DNA of 50,574 nt from Saprospiraceae bacterium (GCA_020631235.1 JAHDHQ010000029.1:1-50574), one strand, 5' to 3'. Counted from the stretch's first letter, positions 1 to 9,853 are shown. The notes: generated by a model not told the origin, from the sequence alone. Numbers and translations: made by a program.

Positions 1-1270
1 CTTCCATATCCACTCGATATCTAGGAAAATTAGGCGAAGTTCTGAGCGGAGAAATCTGTGGTAGCAATACTCCTTGCTCAAAATCGCAGGCTGTACCTTT
101 TTCGTTAGGAGAATGAATGATATGATATCGTCTGCTTCCACTACCAGACTTAATATATATTTTACAATCAGGTGCTAAAACTGTCCCAAAAAAAGCGGTA
201 GGAACTGGATCATTTGATCCATCCCATACTCCAACGGTTTGAATCTGGTCAATTTCTGATTCAGCGGCTAGGTCCACCTGAAATAATGTATCTATGGTAT
301 TTACATAAATAAATCTGCTGTTTGGAGAAAATTCGAGAAAGCCAAATTGACTGACTCCTTCAGGATGATTAACGACTATCTGTTGCCTGTTTGAAAGTTT
401 TCCTGTTGATCTATCAAAGTCGTAAATATTTAAGTTTTGAAACTGATTAAATATCGCATATTTTCTTCCATCTGGTGAGAGTTTAGCATTCCCTGCGGCA
501 CTTTCTATTTCTGAAAAGAAAGGTTCTATGGTATCTTTTCTAATTTCATGAGGTCCAGTTTCGTCTAGCAAAGAAATCAAAAAACCTTTGCGTTCTTCCA
601 ATGGTTGTACTATCCACCAGTCTTGTTGGTTTTCGTGTTTAATGGCGGTTAAGTAGCCACTAAGTAAAGGTGTGTTTTCTATCCATGGTTCATTTTTAAT
701 AGTAACATCACCTAAGCCATTATCTAGACTCATATCGATATAAGTGTACTTTACGGTATTATGAAATAACTCTCCTGAAAATGAATCTATATCAATTAAT
801 TTATGAACAATATAATATCCTAGGTTATTTACAGGATCCTGAAGAATCATCAAACTATTGCCAGATCTATACCCATCGCAGTCACCATCATGGATAACAT
901 CTATTAAATAACCATCGTTAAGATCTGTTCCATTGGGCATAATTTGGTGCAAGCGATTAGCTACTTGGCAGCCATTTGTATAAAAAAGTAATTGGCCATC
1001 GTCATCACAAACGGAGGAATTCGCTCCGTGAAACTCAATAGGTAAACTATCAAGATCAATCAACTGGAATGTTTCATCTTCAAAATCAAATATATAAGAA
1101 GATTGATTTTCTATTACTGTTGCCCCATTTTCATAACCAAAAATCCACTGATAGTCTTCTTTGTTTTGGGAAAAAGTGGTGTTTGATATGCACAGCATTA
1201 AAACAAGAGCTAAAATTGGAGGTGTTAGCTCTTTCGAATTTCTGAATTGATAATTACTACTGTTTAACAA
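1..1270 (-). CDS. Exported beta-propeller-like protein, C-terminus beyond the window (partial)
   Basis: This is an open frame on the minus strand that runs off the left edge, so its C-terminal end is not visible. The first ATG is at 1198, but only a few hydrophobic residues would follow it. Reading on upstream in frame to a TTG at 1270 gives a basic stretch and then LTPPILALVLMLCISNTTFSQ-like residues, a much better signal peptide, so I prefer the TTG start. The mature part has phrases such as LLFYTNGCQVANR, AKLSPDGRKYAIF and FLEFSPNSRFIYV. These resemble the repeated strands of WD40/lactonase-like propellers common in large Bacteroidota surface proteins. A T9SS tail may lie outside the window. 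The function is unknown. The start overlaps a relic sorting-domain fragment. Confidence 0.75.
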   Translation of the reverse strand, partial: MLNSSNYQFRNSKELTPPILALVLMLCISNTTFSQNKEDYQWIFGYENGATVIENQSSYIFDFEDETFQLIDLDSLPIEFHGANSSVCDDDGQLLFYTNGCQVANRLHQIMPNGTDLNDGYLIDVIHDGDCDGYRSGNSLMILQDPVNNLGYYIVHKLIDIDSFSGELFHNTVKYTYIDMSLDNGLGDVTIKNEPWIENTPLLSGYLTAIKHENQQDWWIVQPLEERKGFLISLLDETGPHEIRKDTIEPFFSEIESAAGNAKLSPDGRKYAIFNQFQNLNIYDFDRSTGKLSNRQQIVVNHPEGVSQFGFLEFSPNSRFIYVNTIDTLFQVDLAAESEIDQIQTVGVWDGSNDPVPTAFFGTVLAPDCKIYIKSGSGSRRYHIIHSPNEKGTACDFEQGVLLPQISPLRTSPNFPRYRVDME

Positions 1271-1349
1271 ATTTTGATGTATTTGATCTATTGAATGCTT
1301 CTAAAGCTACAAAATAAACACCTTGCTTCCATGAAGAAATATTTATTTA
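1257..1349 (-). pseudogene. Relic of a T9SS type A sorting domain (about 29 codons)
   Basis: Between stop codons TAA at 1347-1349 and TAG at 1257-1259 the minus strand encodes 29 residues. They include SSWKQGVYFVALEAF and end in SKFVKQ. This is the typical end of a type A T9SS sorting domain (G-[IV]-Y-[FL]-hydrophobic ... K-[FL]-[VI]-K). No start codon or remaining domain is attached, and I could not find the upstream part in the other frames. It therefore looks like the last piece of a deleted or decayed cargo gene. The similarity is seen in the sequence; that it is a relic is inference. Confidence 0.55.
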
Positions 1350-1377
1350 TCTAGTCGGTTAATATGTTTTGTAGCTT
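1304..1377. repeat. Perfect 11-bp inverted repeat bracketing the T9SS relic
   Basis: AAGCTACAAAA at 1304-1314 is repeated in inverted form as TTTTGTAGCTT at 1367-1377, with 52 bp between. The upstream edge of the relic sorting domain falls inside the spacer. It could be the scar of a small mobile element or a chance palindrome. No target-site duplication is evident. Confidence 0.4.
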
Positions 1378-1499
1378 GGACAATACATATCAACAACCTT
1401 CCAAAATGATCAGCATTAATCTTAGTTATTTCAAACGAGCTCTTGAATTCTACTTATCTCACAATTTGAAAAAAATCAAAACACCCACATATTTTCGAA

Positions 1500-2711
1500 T
1501 CATTCCGTCTTTAAAATCTTCTCTACACTCACTTGCCCATTATCTACATTCACGATCTTCAAGTAAAATATACCTGCAGGCAAATCAGATAAATCGATGG
1601 TGTGTAAAGACAAATCCGTTTCCACAAGCTCGTAAAGTGAGCCATTAACATCTAAAATTTCTATTTGATAGTCTGACAACATCCCCGAAATAGTAAAAAG
1701 ACCCTCTGTAGGATTAGGGAATAAATGGATATCATCTTCTATCACCAAAGCATCCACATCATTAATGACGTTATTACAAAATACTCGGCTATCACCATTG
1801 TCATCATTAAACAAGGTTAATTCATTCCATATAAAGTCGGCAATGAGCTGATAATCATCGATAATCGCTTGATGGACTATTGGATCTGGGACATAACTCT
1901 CTGGGGCTTCTACCTCATATAATCCCATGTAAGTAATTAAACCAGCTAAAAAATATAAACTGGCTCTACCATGTGGAGCCGAGTCTTCATACAACTCATC
2001 AAAGGGTATTTCGCCAGGTATTAAATCTCTTAGTATTTTGCTCAATATCGAACCAACTGGAATCAATCTTACATTTAAATCTGGCCTAGATACGAGCAAA
2101 CTATCTTGATATTCTAGCCACCAATCATGAAAAGAACCAGTGGTTTCATTGTGATAATCTTCAATCTCATCATCCGTAGGAATATTTGGTGGAAACTCAT
2201 CCATCAAATCCATTTCAGGCCAATTCTGATACAAGTAGTACTTCATACCAGGCTCCTGGTCATCCGCATAATCAAATACTGTTTCCGTAGCTTCCAAGAC
2301 CGTTGTGGATTCGTCTAAAGGATAAGGAAGATGCGCTGGTTGGTACTGGATAAAATTAGCCGTTGTAAGCATAATGGCGGTAATGTCCGCATCAGAAAAC
2401 GGCTCATAATCAGATTCCCAAACACCGGGTACAATATCGTATCCCCATTGTGAAAACCAGCTTAAATCATCGAAATTTGATAAAAACCCATATTGTCCCC
2501 CTGCAGCAAATTCGTCATTCGCTTCTTCCGCTAGTAGATAAACCCAATGAGGCACCGTAGTTTCATCACTAGGAGTTTCTATAGCAGGTGGTCTGTGATC
2601 GATGGTACTATTGCCTAAAATAAATAGTTTATCTACATTGTTTTGGGCAACTAGTGGTGCATATAATATACACATTAACCCTATCAGAAAGCATCTAATA
2701 GTCATCAGCAT
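1500..2711 (-). CDS. Secreted SGNH/GDSL-hydrolase-like protein with T9SS sorting domain
   Basis: This 403-residue protein begins with a signal peptide (residues 1-22, ending PLVAQ). It then has LFILGNSTIDH, in which G33-N34-S35 sits after a hydrophobic strand as the GDS block of SGNH hydrolases does. Near residue 243 is YEDSAPHG, giving D243 and H247 in the arrangement of the SGNH catalytic Asp-x-x-His; here the spacing is three residues. The last ~75 residues (from LFPNPTEG) are a type A T9SS sorting domain, so the product should be exported through the outer membrane and anchored or released. The substrate cannot be told. The nucleophile assignment is inference from motif position, and an inactive relative is possible. 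The gene stands alone. Confidence 0.7.
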   Translation of the reverse strand: MLMTIRCFLIGLMCILYAPLVAQNNVDKLFILGNSTIDHRPPAIETPSDETTVPHWVYLLAEEANDEFAAGGQYGFLSNFDDLSWFSQWGYDIVPGVWESDYEPFSDADITAIMLTTANFIQYQPAHLPYPLDESTTVLEATETVFDYADDQEPGMKYYLYQNWPEMDLMDEFPPNIPTDDEIEDYHNETTGSFHDWWLEYQDSLLVSRPDLNVRLIPVGSILSKILRDLIPGEIPFDELYEDSAPHGRASLYFLAGLITYMGLYEVEAPESYVPDPIVHQAIIDDYQLIADFIWNELTLFNDDNGDSRVFCNNVINDVDALVIEDDIHLFPNPTEGLFTISGMLSDYQIEILDVNGSLYELVETDLSLHTIDLSDLPAGIFYLKIVNVDNGQVSVEKILKTE

Positions 2712-2751
2712 TAATTTTTAAATAAAGCTAATAAATTGCCTTTAGCCTCAT

Positions 2752-2809
2752 TAGACTTTAGCAATAATAAATCTTAATTCATTCGCAAGAATACATAGTA
2801 TTTAGTATT
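2752..2809. repeat. Dispersed heptamers TAGACTT and TAGTATT (x2)
   Basis: TAGACTT lies at 2752-2758 and two adjacent TAGTATT copies at 2796-2809. All are in the gap just downstream of the symporter gene. The same two heptamers form a longer tandem array at 31554-31609, which suggests a shared intergenic repeat family. Confidence 0.4.
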
Positions 2810-2821
2810 CAAATAACCGTT

Positions 2822-4411
2822 TTACGAAAAGAAAAAATAAGATAATATTACGATGACGCAGATGACACCACCTACTATTTTAGCATGCTTGTATGGAGTG
2901 ATATCTACCTGCTCTGTATAGTTTAACACAAAAGCATCTGCACGAGGTTTAAGTTTGCCAATGGCTAGCATAATCACTACATTCATCACAAATAATATGG
3001 CCATAACATGTAAAAAATGCGGATAATTCTCATCACCAAAAACATATGGCTTCAATACAAACTGACTAATAAAATACAAGACAGCTCCAAGTATAATAGC
3101 AATTTTTGCCGCTAAAGCAGGCACCCATTTAGTCAAATATCCGACCACAATAATGGTGAGAATAGGTATCGAGTAACATCCGTTAACTTCCTGCAAATAC
3201 CCAAACAATCCATCTGGAGCATTCGCTATTAATGGGGCAATAAACATAGAAAACACGGCCAACATAATACCAAATCGTTTCCCATATTTTACGACCATCT
3301 CATCGCTAGCATCCTTATTAAAATGTTCCTTATATATATCTAAACCAAACATCGTAACAGAGCTATTTAAGGCACTATTAAACGAGCTAAGTATCGCACC
3401 AAAAAGAACCGCTGCAAAGAATCCTACTAAAGTGATAGGCAATACTGTTTTCACTAACATAGGGTATGCTTGATCGGCATCGTCCACAGATAACTCAGCA
3501 TTGAACAAATAATAAGCTATCATACCTGGAACCACCAAAATGAGTGGTCCTAAAATCTTAAAAAAGGCAGCCAATAATAAACCTTTCTGACCTTCTTTTA
3601 AGTTTTTTGCCGCTAGTGCTCTTTGGATAATGGCTTGATTAGTTCCCCAGTAAAATAGCTGTACTAGCATCATCCCCGTAAAAATGGTGGAGAATGGTAC
3701 CGAAGCTTTTTCATCACCTATGGAATTAAATCGCTCTGGAGCATGATTGTACAAATTAGTTATTCCAGACATCACAGAACCATCTCCGATGTGCGATAAA
3801 CCAAAAAATAAAATCAAAATACCACCAATCAATAATCCAATGGCATTAATAGTATCAGAAACTGCCACTGCTTTTAAGCCACCAAAAATGGCGTAAATAG
3901 ACCCTATGATTCCTATACCCCAAACACAAATCCAAAGTGCTGCTGTTTCGGAAACACCCATAGCTGCAGGTAAATCAAACATGGTCACGATCGCTAAAGA
4001 ACCCGAATACAAAACAATAGGTAGTAGTACGACAACATAACCAGTCAAAAACAAAGCCGTGGCAATGGTTTTTGTCATGGTATCATACCTAACTTCTAAG
4101 AACTGAGGTACAGTTGTAATTCCACCTTTTAAATATCTAGGCAATAAAAATAATGCTGTAACCACCATAGCTATTGCTGCTAAGGTTTCCCAACACATCA
4201 CCAAAATACCTTCTTTAAATGCTGCTCCATTTAAACCTACAATTTGTTCTGTTGATAAGTTGGTCAGCAACAAAGAACCAGCTATGACACCTGCCGTTAA
4301 ACTTCGACCACCTAAGAAATACCCTTCTTCTGTTTCTTCCGTTTTACCCGTCAAATAATAAGATAAAACCGCAACACCCAGTGTAAATAAAAGAAATGTT
4401 ATAATTGCCAT
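2822..4411 (-). CDS. Sodium:solute symporter (SSS family), probable sugar importer
   Basis: This 529-residue inner-membrane protein has about 13-14 hydrophobic segments and no signal peptide. It matches the SSS (SglT-like) family in length and in phrases such as YFLGGRSLTAGVIAGSLLLTN near the N-terminus and LFGAILSSFNSALNSS around residues 345-360. The latter is the family's Ser-rich sodium-site region. It is the second gene of an operon, 18 bp after a GH3 beta-glucosidase, so the likely cargo is glucose or a short gluco-oligosaccharide released outside or in the periplasm. Sodium coupling comes from family knowledge; the substrate is inferred from the neighbour. Confidence 0.9.
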   Translation of the reverse strand: MAIITFLLFTLGVAVLSYYLTGKTEETEEGYFLGGRSLTAGVIAGSLLLTNLSTEQIVGLNGAAFKEGILVMCWETLAAIAMVVTALFLLPRYLKGGITTVPQFLEVRYDTMTKTIATALFLTGYVVVLLPIVLYSGSLAIVTMFDLPAAMGVSETAALWICVWGIGIIGSIYAIFGGLKAVAVSDTINAIGLLIGGILILFFGLSHIGDGSVMSGITNLYNHAPERFNSIGDEKASVPFSTIFTGMMLVQLFYWGTNQAIIQRALAAKNLKEGQKGLLLAAFFKILGPLILVVPGMIAYYLFNAELSVDDADQAYPMLVKTVLPITLVGFFAAVLFGAILSSFNSALNSSVTMFGLDIYKEHFNKDASDEMVVKYGKRFGIMLAVFSMFIAPLIANAPDGLFGYLQEVNGCYSIPILTIIVVGYLTKWVPALAAKIAIILGAVLYFISQFVLKPYVFGDENYPHFLHVMAILFVMNVVIMLAIGKLKPRADAFVLNYTEQVDITPYKHAKIVGGVICVIVILSYFFFS

Positions 4412-4429
4412 AGTGTTTTTGTTTTGATG

Positions 4430-6697
4430 TTATTTTAATTCAATGATAGCTGTGGTTAAATCGGTGGAATTGGGTCCGACCATAAAGGCAAATTCTCCTG
4501 ACTCGAAGACAAATTCTCCTCGAGTATTGAAAAATCCTAAATCCTCCTCATCCAATGTAAAACGTACCACTTTGCTTTCTCCAGCATTCAATACTATTTT
4601 CTGAAACCCTTTTAGCTCTTTAATCGGGCGGCTGACGGAAGCAACCTTGTCTTGAATGTACAATTGCACAACCTCTTCTCCTGATCGTTCACCTACATTA
4701 GCCACCGTAACTTCCACTTCCACTTGCTTTCCAGTTGCTACAGCTTTCATTGCAGTGTATTTAAACTCTGTATAACTTAATCCGTAGCCAAATGGATAAA
4801 GCGGATCATTACTTTCATCTATATAGTGACTCCAAAAAACTAAATCCGAAGGGCCTGGTCGACCGGTATTTAATTTATTATAATAAATAGGCACCTGGCC
4901 CACATCTCTTGGGAAAGTCATAGGTAGTTTACCTGATGGATTATAATCTCCAAAGAGCACATCCGCTATGGCATTGCCACTTTCTGTACCTAGTTGCCAA
5001 GCCTGTACAATGGCTGGCACATTTTCTTCCGCCCAAGTTAAGACAAGTGGTCTTCCACTCATAACCACTAAAACAATTTGATCATTAACTGCTTTCACCG
5101 CTTCGAGCAATTCTTGTTGCAAGCCTGGAAACCCTAAATCCGTTCTACTCCTACCCTCACCGCTTTGAAACCCATGTTCACCTAAAACCATCACCACAAC
5201 ATCTGCTTTTTTAGCTGCTTTCACCGCTGCATCAAAACCTGAACGATCATCACTATTTATCTTTACTTCATTAATAAAACTCGCTGGCTGACTGATTAAA
5301 GCTGGACCAGATTTATACTTGTATTTTACGCCCTTCTCTTCAAATCCTTCCAATACAGAAATGGCTGTCCCATCATCAGAACCTATCCTCCAAGAACCCA
5401 ATGGACTGGTTTTTTCTTGCGCCAAATCTCCGATAACCACTATGTTTTTTTGATCCTTTGACAAAGGCAAAATTTCCTCATTATTCTTTAATAATACTAT
5501 GGACTTTTTTGCCATATTTCGGACCAATGTTGCGTGATCTTTATGATAAGGTATCGTCTTTTCTCTTTCCGTGTCACAGTAACGATATGGGTCCTCAAAT
5601 AATCCTAAAGCTTCTTTAATCTTCAATATTCGAAGTACTGAATCATCTATGTGCTTCATGTCCACTTTTCCAGAATCTACAGCAGTCGCTAAGTGTTTAA
5701 CAAAAGCATACGATTCCATATCCATATCAGATCCAGCATTAGCCGCTAGAATCGCTGCATGTTCGAGATCTTTGGCAAAACCGTGCGCAATCATCTCGGC
5801 TCCTGAACCCCAATCTGAGATAATAAAACCTTCAAATCCCCATTCACCTTTTAAAATATCTCTTTGTAAATATTCATCACCAGTAGCGGGAATTCCATTT
5901 AGCGTATTAAAAGCATTCATCACCGTGGCAACATTTTCATCTACGCAAGCTTTAAATGGAGGTAAAATGGTATTAAACAAGGTCACTGTTCCCACATCTG
6001 CTGCATTATAATCTCTTCCTGATTCTGCAAAACCATACCCAGCAAAATGCTTAGCCGTAGCAGCAATCGTATTGTTTTTTGACAAATCCGTTCCTTGAAA
6101 ACCTCGGACTCTAGCTTGACCCACTAAACTGCCTAAATAAGGATCTTCGCCGGCTCCTTCCATCACTCTACCCCATCGAGCATCTCTAGATATGTCCACC
6201 ATAGGCGCAAAAGTCCAGTTGATTCCTCGCGCAGATGCTTCTTCTGCACCCATTCTAGCTGACTGTTCGATTGCCTCTAAATCCCAAGAAGCGACTTCTG
6301 CTAAAGGTATAGGCGCCAAAGTTTTATGACCATGAATCACATCTAATCCAAAAATGATAGGTATCCCTAATCGAGTTTCATTAACCGCAATCTCTTGTAG
6401 TTTTCTTACTTCTTTTACTCCCGACACATTTAACATTGAGCCCACTCTGCCTGATCTAAGATGATCATATTTTTCTTTGGCATCACCGTCTTTGGGTGCT
6501 GGACCTGTGCTATCCCAAAACCCATTGTATTGGGTCATTTGTCCTATTTTTTCTTCGAGGGTCATAGACTCGAGAAGCTTAACCATGGGCTCCTTTGTGA
6601 TGACTTCGGATTCACTTAAGTTTTGTGTTTGCTTGTGGCAACTGATTGTGGCTAAAAGCATAATCAAACAAAAACTAACCTTTTTCACTTTAATCAT
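4430..6697 (-). CDS. bglX: Beta-glucosidase, glycoside hydrolase family 3 (BglX-like), lipoprotein
   Basis: This 755-residue enzyme should release terminal beta-glucose from oligosaccharides. The N-terminus MIKVKKVSFCLIMLLATISC gives a lipoprotein signal with Cys20 as the lipid site, so it should be membrane-anchored in the periplasm or at the surface. The GH3 core shows RWGRVMEGAGEDP, KHFAGYG and GFIISDWGSG; Asp295 in SDW is the expected nucleophile. The second domain has GEHGFQSGEGRSRTDLGFPG, whose Glu residues include the likely acid/base. A fibronectin-III-like domain ends the protein (from about residue 655). Length and order match BglX. It is first in an operon with the symporter and diverges from a Y_Y_Y-LuxR sensor regulator, its probable controller. 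Exact substrate linkage is not visible. Confidence 0.93.
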   Translation of the reverse strand: MIKVKKVSFCLIMLLATISCHKQTQNLSESEVITKEPMVKLLESMTLEEKIGQMTQYNGFWDSTGPAPKDGDAKEKYDHLRSGRVGSMLNVSGVKEVRKLQEIAVNETRLGIPIIFGLDVIHGHKTLAPIPLAEVASWDLEAIEQSARMGAEEASARGINWTFAPMVDISRDARWGRVMEGAGEDPYLGSLVGQARVRGFQGTDLSKNNTIAATAKHFAGYGFAESGRDYNAADVGTVTLFNTILPPFKACVDENVATVMNAFNTLNGIPATGDEYLQRDILKGEWGFEGFIISDWGSGAEMIAHGFAKDLEHAAILAANAGSDMDMESYAFVKHLATAVDSGKVDMKHIDDSVLRILKIKEALGLFEDPYRYCDTEREKTIPYHKDHATLVRNMAKKSIVLLKNNEEILPLSKDQKNIVVIGDLAQEKTSPLGSWRIGSDDGTAISVLEGFEEKGVKYKYKSGPALISQPASFINEVKINSDDRSGFDAAVKAAKKADVVVMVLGEHGFQSGEGRSRTDLGFPGLQQELLEAVKAVNDQIVLVVMSGRPLVLTWAEENVPAIVQAWQLGTESGNAIADVLFGDYNPSGKLPMTFPRDVGQVPIYYNKLNTGRPGPSDLVFWSHYIDESNDPLYPFGYGLSYTEFKYTAMKAVATGKQVEVEVTVANVGERSGEEVVQLYIQDKVASVSRPIKELKGFQKIVLNAGESKVVRFTLDEEDLGFFNTRGEFVFESGEFAFMVGPNSTDLTTAIIELK

Positions 6698-6804
6698 TAA
6701 ATACTGCTTATGGGTTAAAATAAATGCCCACTGGTCTCATAAACTGCAATCAAGATTTTTATCAAGATCGCGGTCTGCTGACTTTTGAACTTTTATAAAA
6801 CTAA

Positions 6805-6832
6805 GAAAGTGGAATTTTTGTATTCCCCTTTC
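6805..6832. promoter_or_regulatory. Candidate operator: 11-bp imperfect inverted repeat between divergent regulator and bglX
   Basis: GAAAGTGGAAT (6805-6815) and ATTCCCCTTTC (6822-6832) are inverted repeats with one mismatch in 11 and a 6-bp spacer. They lie in the 232-bp gap between bglX and the sensor-regulator gene. A symmetrical site here fits a dimeric LuxR-type regulator. A perfect TTTTATAAAA palindrome is close by at 6791-6800. Function is inference. Confidence 0.4.
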
Positions 6833-6929
6833 TCATAATTGCTTAAACTTAGTAATAAGCACCCATCAAACAGCAAGTTTTCAGTACATCAATACTACAT
6901 CAAGCTGTATTTTTTACCTACATCATCTT

Positions 6930-9791
6930 TTGATGCTTATATTTAAGGCAATGTTTACAACTACCTCAAAGCTTGATTATTTAGGGGCTTTAGCTATCTT
7001 AATGTGCTTATTATTCCCTTTAACCATGTTTACTCAACAGTACAACATTGGTTCGCCTATTGTAAATTCTTATAATAGGAATCTTTATCAAGCGGGGACT
7101 CAAAACTGGGATGCTTGTTTAGCCTATGAAAACAAAATTGCTTGGGGCAATAATGATGGCCTTCTCACATTTGATGGACAAAATTGGAAAACATACCCAG
7201 TACCTAACAAAACTATTGTGCGCTCAACAGCCTTTCTCAACAATAGAATTTATGTAGGCGCTCAAGATGAAATTGGATATTTTGAGCCTAATAAAGAAGG
7301 GGTATTGCATTATCATTCCATTAAAGAAAGTCTTCCCGAATCCAATAAAAGTTTAACCGATGTATGGGATCTTCATGTGATAAATGAAGACATATTATTC
7401 AGAGCAGATAACATCATTTATAAGTACGCCGCTGGAGTTAGCAAGCCTATCTTTTCAGCCTATACCATCAACTTTTTAAGCACTCATAATCAAGTAGCCT
7501 ACTTTAATGATATGAATCAAGGTGTTTTTACATATACTAATGGCATAGTGGAAAAAATAGCTGGAAGTGAGCTCTTGATAAATATACCGATTATAGACAT
7601 GATCCCTTTTTCTCAAGACCAGTTTTACATTCTGACAGAGAAAGAAGGGATTTATTTTTATGATGGAGAAAGTATTGCAAAATGGGAAACCAATGCGAAT
7701 GAATATTTGTCAAGCAACCGCATCAGCGCTGGGAAGGTTTTATTAAATAAACATTTAGCCATTGGGACCTTTTTAGGCGGTTTAGTGATCATAGATGTTA
7801 ATGGAACCGCTATCCACAAAATCGATAAATCTAAAGGACTTCAAAATAACAATGTGAATGTGATCATCGAAGATGATGAACAAAACATTTGGCTAGGAAC
7901 CTATAATGGTATTGATAAAATAATGCTGGGTACAGGCATTAGTCATTTTTCTCCCGATGGAGAAACTGAAGGGGCCATTTTCGATGTAGCCGTCATCTAC
8001 GGTAAATTTTTCTTTGGTACAAATACTGGACTCTATTACATCGACACAAGTGCCTATTTTAATCCTTTTGAGAAAAAGAACTTTCAATTGGTCCCCAACA
8101 CACAAGGACAGGTATGGGGTTTAGATATTATCGATGATGCTCTTGTTTTATCCCATGGTGAAGGTGCATTCTCGATCGATAAAAATCTCGATTCGGAGAG
8201 ACTTTCTTCCGTGTATGGCTCTTGGAAATGCATCGCTCTTGATGATAAACATATGCTGCAAGGAGCTTATAATGGAATTCATCTTTATACCAAAGAAAAA
8301 AATAAATGGACATACACTAAAAGTATACCTAACTTTTCTGAATCATCCAGATTTTTAGTCTATGATAAACATAAAAATCTTTGGATTTCGCACCCGTATC
8401 GAGGTATATATAAAATAAACCATGATGATTCTTTTGAAGAATGGAGCATAGAAAAAGTAGAAGCTGATTATCTCGCTGATTTCGGCTCAGAAGCTTATGC
8501 AATGGAACTTAATGATGAAGTTTGTTTGAGTAATAAAAACGGCTTATTTGAATACAACAATGAACAAGATGATTTTCAAAAAATGGAAGCTTTCCACACT
8601 TTATTTCCGGAAGACCTATTTATCAAGCGATTGATTAAAATAAATAACAAATACTGGTACATTTCAGATACAGAAACGGGTGTAATCACTCAAAACAACA
8701 ATGGATTTAGCACAACATTGGAAAAAACAGCTTATGGTGAACTGAAACAAATATTTGTTGGTGGATTTGAAAATCTATACCCGCTCACAGATTCAGAATT
8801 ATATGCCTGTACCAATGAAGGTATACAATATATACATACCGATTATCTTAGGACTGCTCCAGAAAAAACACCTCACTTTGTCAGCATATATTTACCAGCA
8901 AAAGACAGTACCTTATATGGGGGCTATGGAGCTCCACCTAAGGATCCAGGTTTGCAAGCTAACGAAAATGACATCAGTTTCCATTTTTCTGTATTATCCT
9001 CTTTCAAGAATGTTCGTTATAAATACCGTCTAGAAGGTTTAGAAAAGGAGTTTTCTCAATGGACAGATATCGCCTTTAAAGAATATACCAATTTAGATAA
9101 TGGTGATTACACTTTTGAATTAGCTTCCTCTTTAGCTCCTAATGAGATTAAAACTTTTGACTTTAGCATTAAACCGGCATGGTATGAAACCTTAGTGGCT
9201 AAAATACTATATGCTTTGGCTGCTTTCGGATTGCTTGCTTGGATCCTGTTATTTCAGCGACTTAAATACAAAAAAACCGAAGCCGAAATGCAGCTAAGAC
9301 AAGAACAAACAGAGGCTGAAATCGAAAAGTTAAAAACTGAAAAACTAGAAAGCGAAATCCTATTTAAAAATAAGGAACTAGCTTCCTCTACGCTGCATCT
9401 TCTGCAAAAAAACGAAACCTTAGATATCATCCGAACAGAAATAGAAAAGGTACAGCGGAAAATTAAAGACCCACAAGCAAAAAAGGAGGTGAAAAAAATA
9501 GGTGCTCTTTTGCGCTCAGATATGCGTTTAGAAAACGACTGGAGTAACTTCAGCATGCACTTTGATTCAGTACACCATGATTTTATAAAACGTATAAAGA
9601 AGGATTATCCAGAGTTATCCACGAAAGACCAAAAACTTTGTGCGTATTTACGTATGAACCTACAAACTAAAGAAATAGCACCTCTACTGAATATTTCGGT
9701 TCGTGGGGTGGAAATCAGTCGTTATCGATTGCGGAAAAAACTCGGCATTGAAAAAGAAGTAAATCTAAACGAGTTTATGATGAGTTATTAA
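6930..9791 (+). CDS. Membrane sensor-regulator: Reg_prop propeller, Y_Y_Y domain, coiled coil, LuxR-type HTH
   Basis: This 953-residue one-piece sensor starts with a hydrophobic leader (about residues 17-35). A long Reg_prop-type propeller follows, with repeated INVWLGTYNGIDKI-like blades (for example near residue 320). Then come a Y_Y_Y domain (about 678-735, VRYKYRLEGLE), one membrane helix (about 755-777) and a coiled coil (780-860, rich in E, K and L). The C-terminal HTH (about 890-950) has LSTKDQKLCAYLRMNLQTKEIA and RGVEISRYRLRKKLGI. There is no kinase or receiver domain, so periplasmic ligand binding would act directly on the DNA-binding end. It diverges from bglX-symporter and probably regulates that operon in response to a saccharide. 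The ATG at 6951 is an alternative start. Confidence 0.88.
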   Translation: MMLIFKAMFTTTSKLDYLGALAILMCLLFPLTMFTQQYNIGSPIVNSYNRNLYQAGTQNWDACLAYENKIAWGNNDGLLTFDGQNWKTYPVPNKTIVRSTAFLNNRIYVGAQDEIGYFEPNKEGVLHYHSIKESLPESNKSLTDVWDLHVINEDILFRADNIIYKYAAGVSKPIFSAYTINFLSTHNQVAYFNDMNQGVFTYTNGIVEKIAGSELLINIPIIDMIPFSQDQFYILTEKEGIYFYDGESIAKWETNANEYLSSNRISAGKVLLNKHLAIGTFLGGLVIIDVNGTAIHKIDKSKGLQNNNVNVIIEDDEQNIWLGTYNGIDKIMLGTGISHFSPDGETEGAIFDVAVIYGKFFFGTNTGLYYIDTSAYFNPFEKKNFQLVPNTQGQVWGLDIIDDALVLSHGEGAFSIDKNLDSERLSSVYGSWKCIALDDKHMLQGAYNGIHLYTKEKNKWTYTKSIPNFSESSRFLVYDKHKNLWISHPYRGIYKINHDDSFEEWSIEKVEADYLADFGSEAYAMELNDEVCLSNKNGLFEYNNEQDDFQKMEAFHTLFPEDLFIKRLIKINNKYWYISDTETGVITQNNNGFSTTLEKTAYGELKQIFVGGFENLYPLTDSELYACTNEGIQYIHTDYLRTAPEKTPHFVSIYLPAKDSTLYGGYGAPPKDPGLQANENDISFHFSVLSSFKNVRYKYRLEGLEKEFSQWTDIAFKEYTNLDNGDYTFELASSLAPNEIKTFDFSIKPAWYETLVAKILYALAAFGLLAWILLFQRLKYKKTEAEMQLRQEQTEAEIEKLKTEKLESEILFKNKELASSTLHLLQKNETLDIIRTEIEKVQRKIKDPQAKKEVKKIGALLRSDMRLENDWSNFSMHFDSVHHDFIKRIKKDYPELSTKDQKLCAYLRMNLQTKEIAPLLNISVRGVEISRYRLRKKLGIEKEVNLNEFMMSY

Positions 9792-9853
9792 TACAAATAA
9801 CCAATAGAAAATACACTCCATCATCAAAGTTTAAATCATATAAAAGCTATAAA

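Noticed and set aside
1364-1648. 94-codon rightward open frame
   Set aside because: It lies mostly opposite the T9SS tail of the gene at 1500-2711 and has no family features; a shadow frame.
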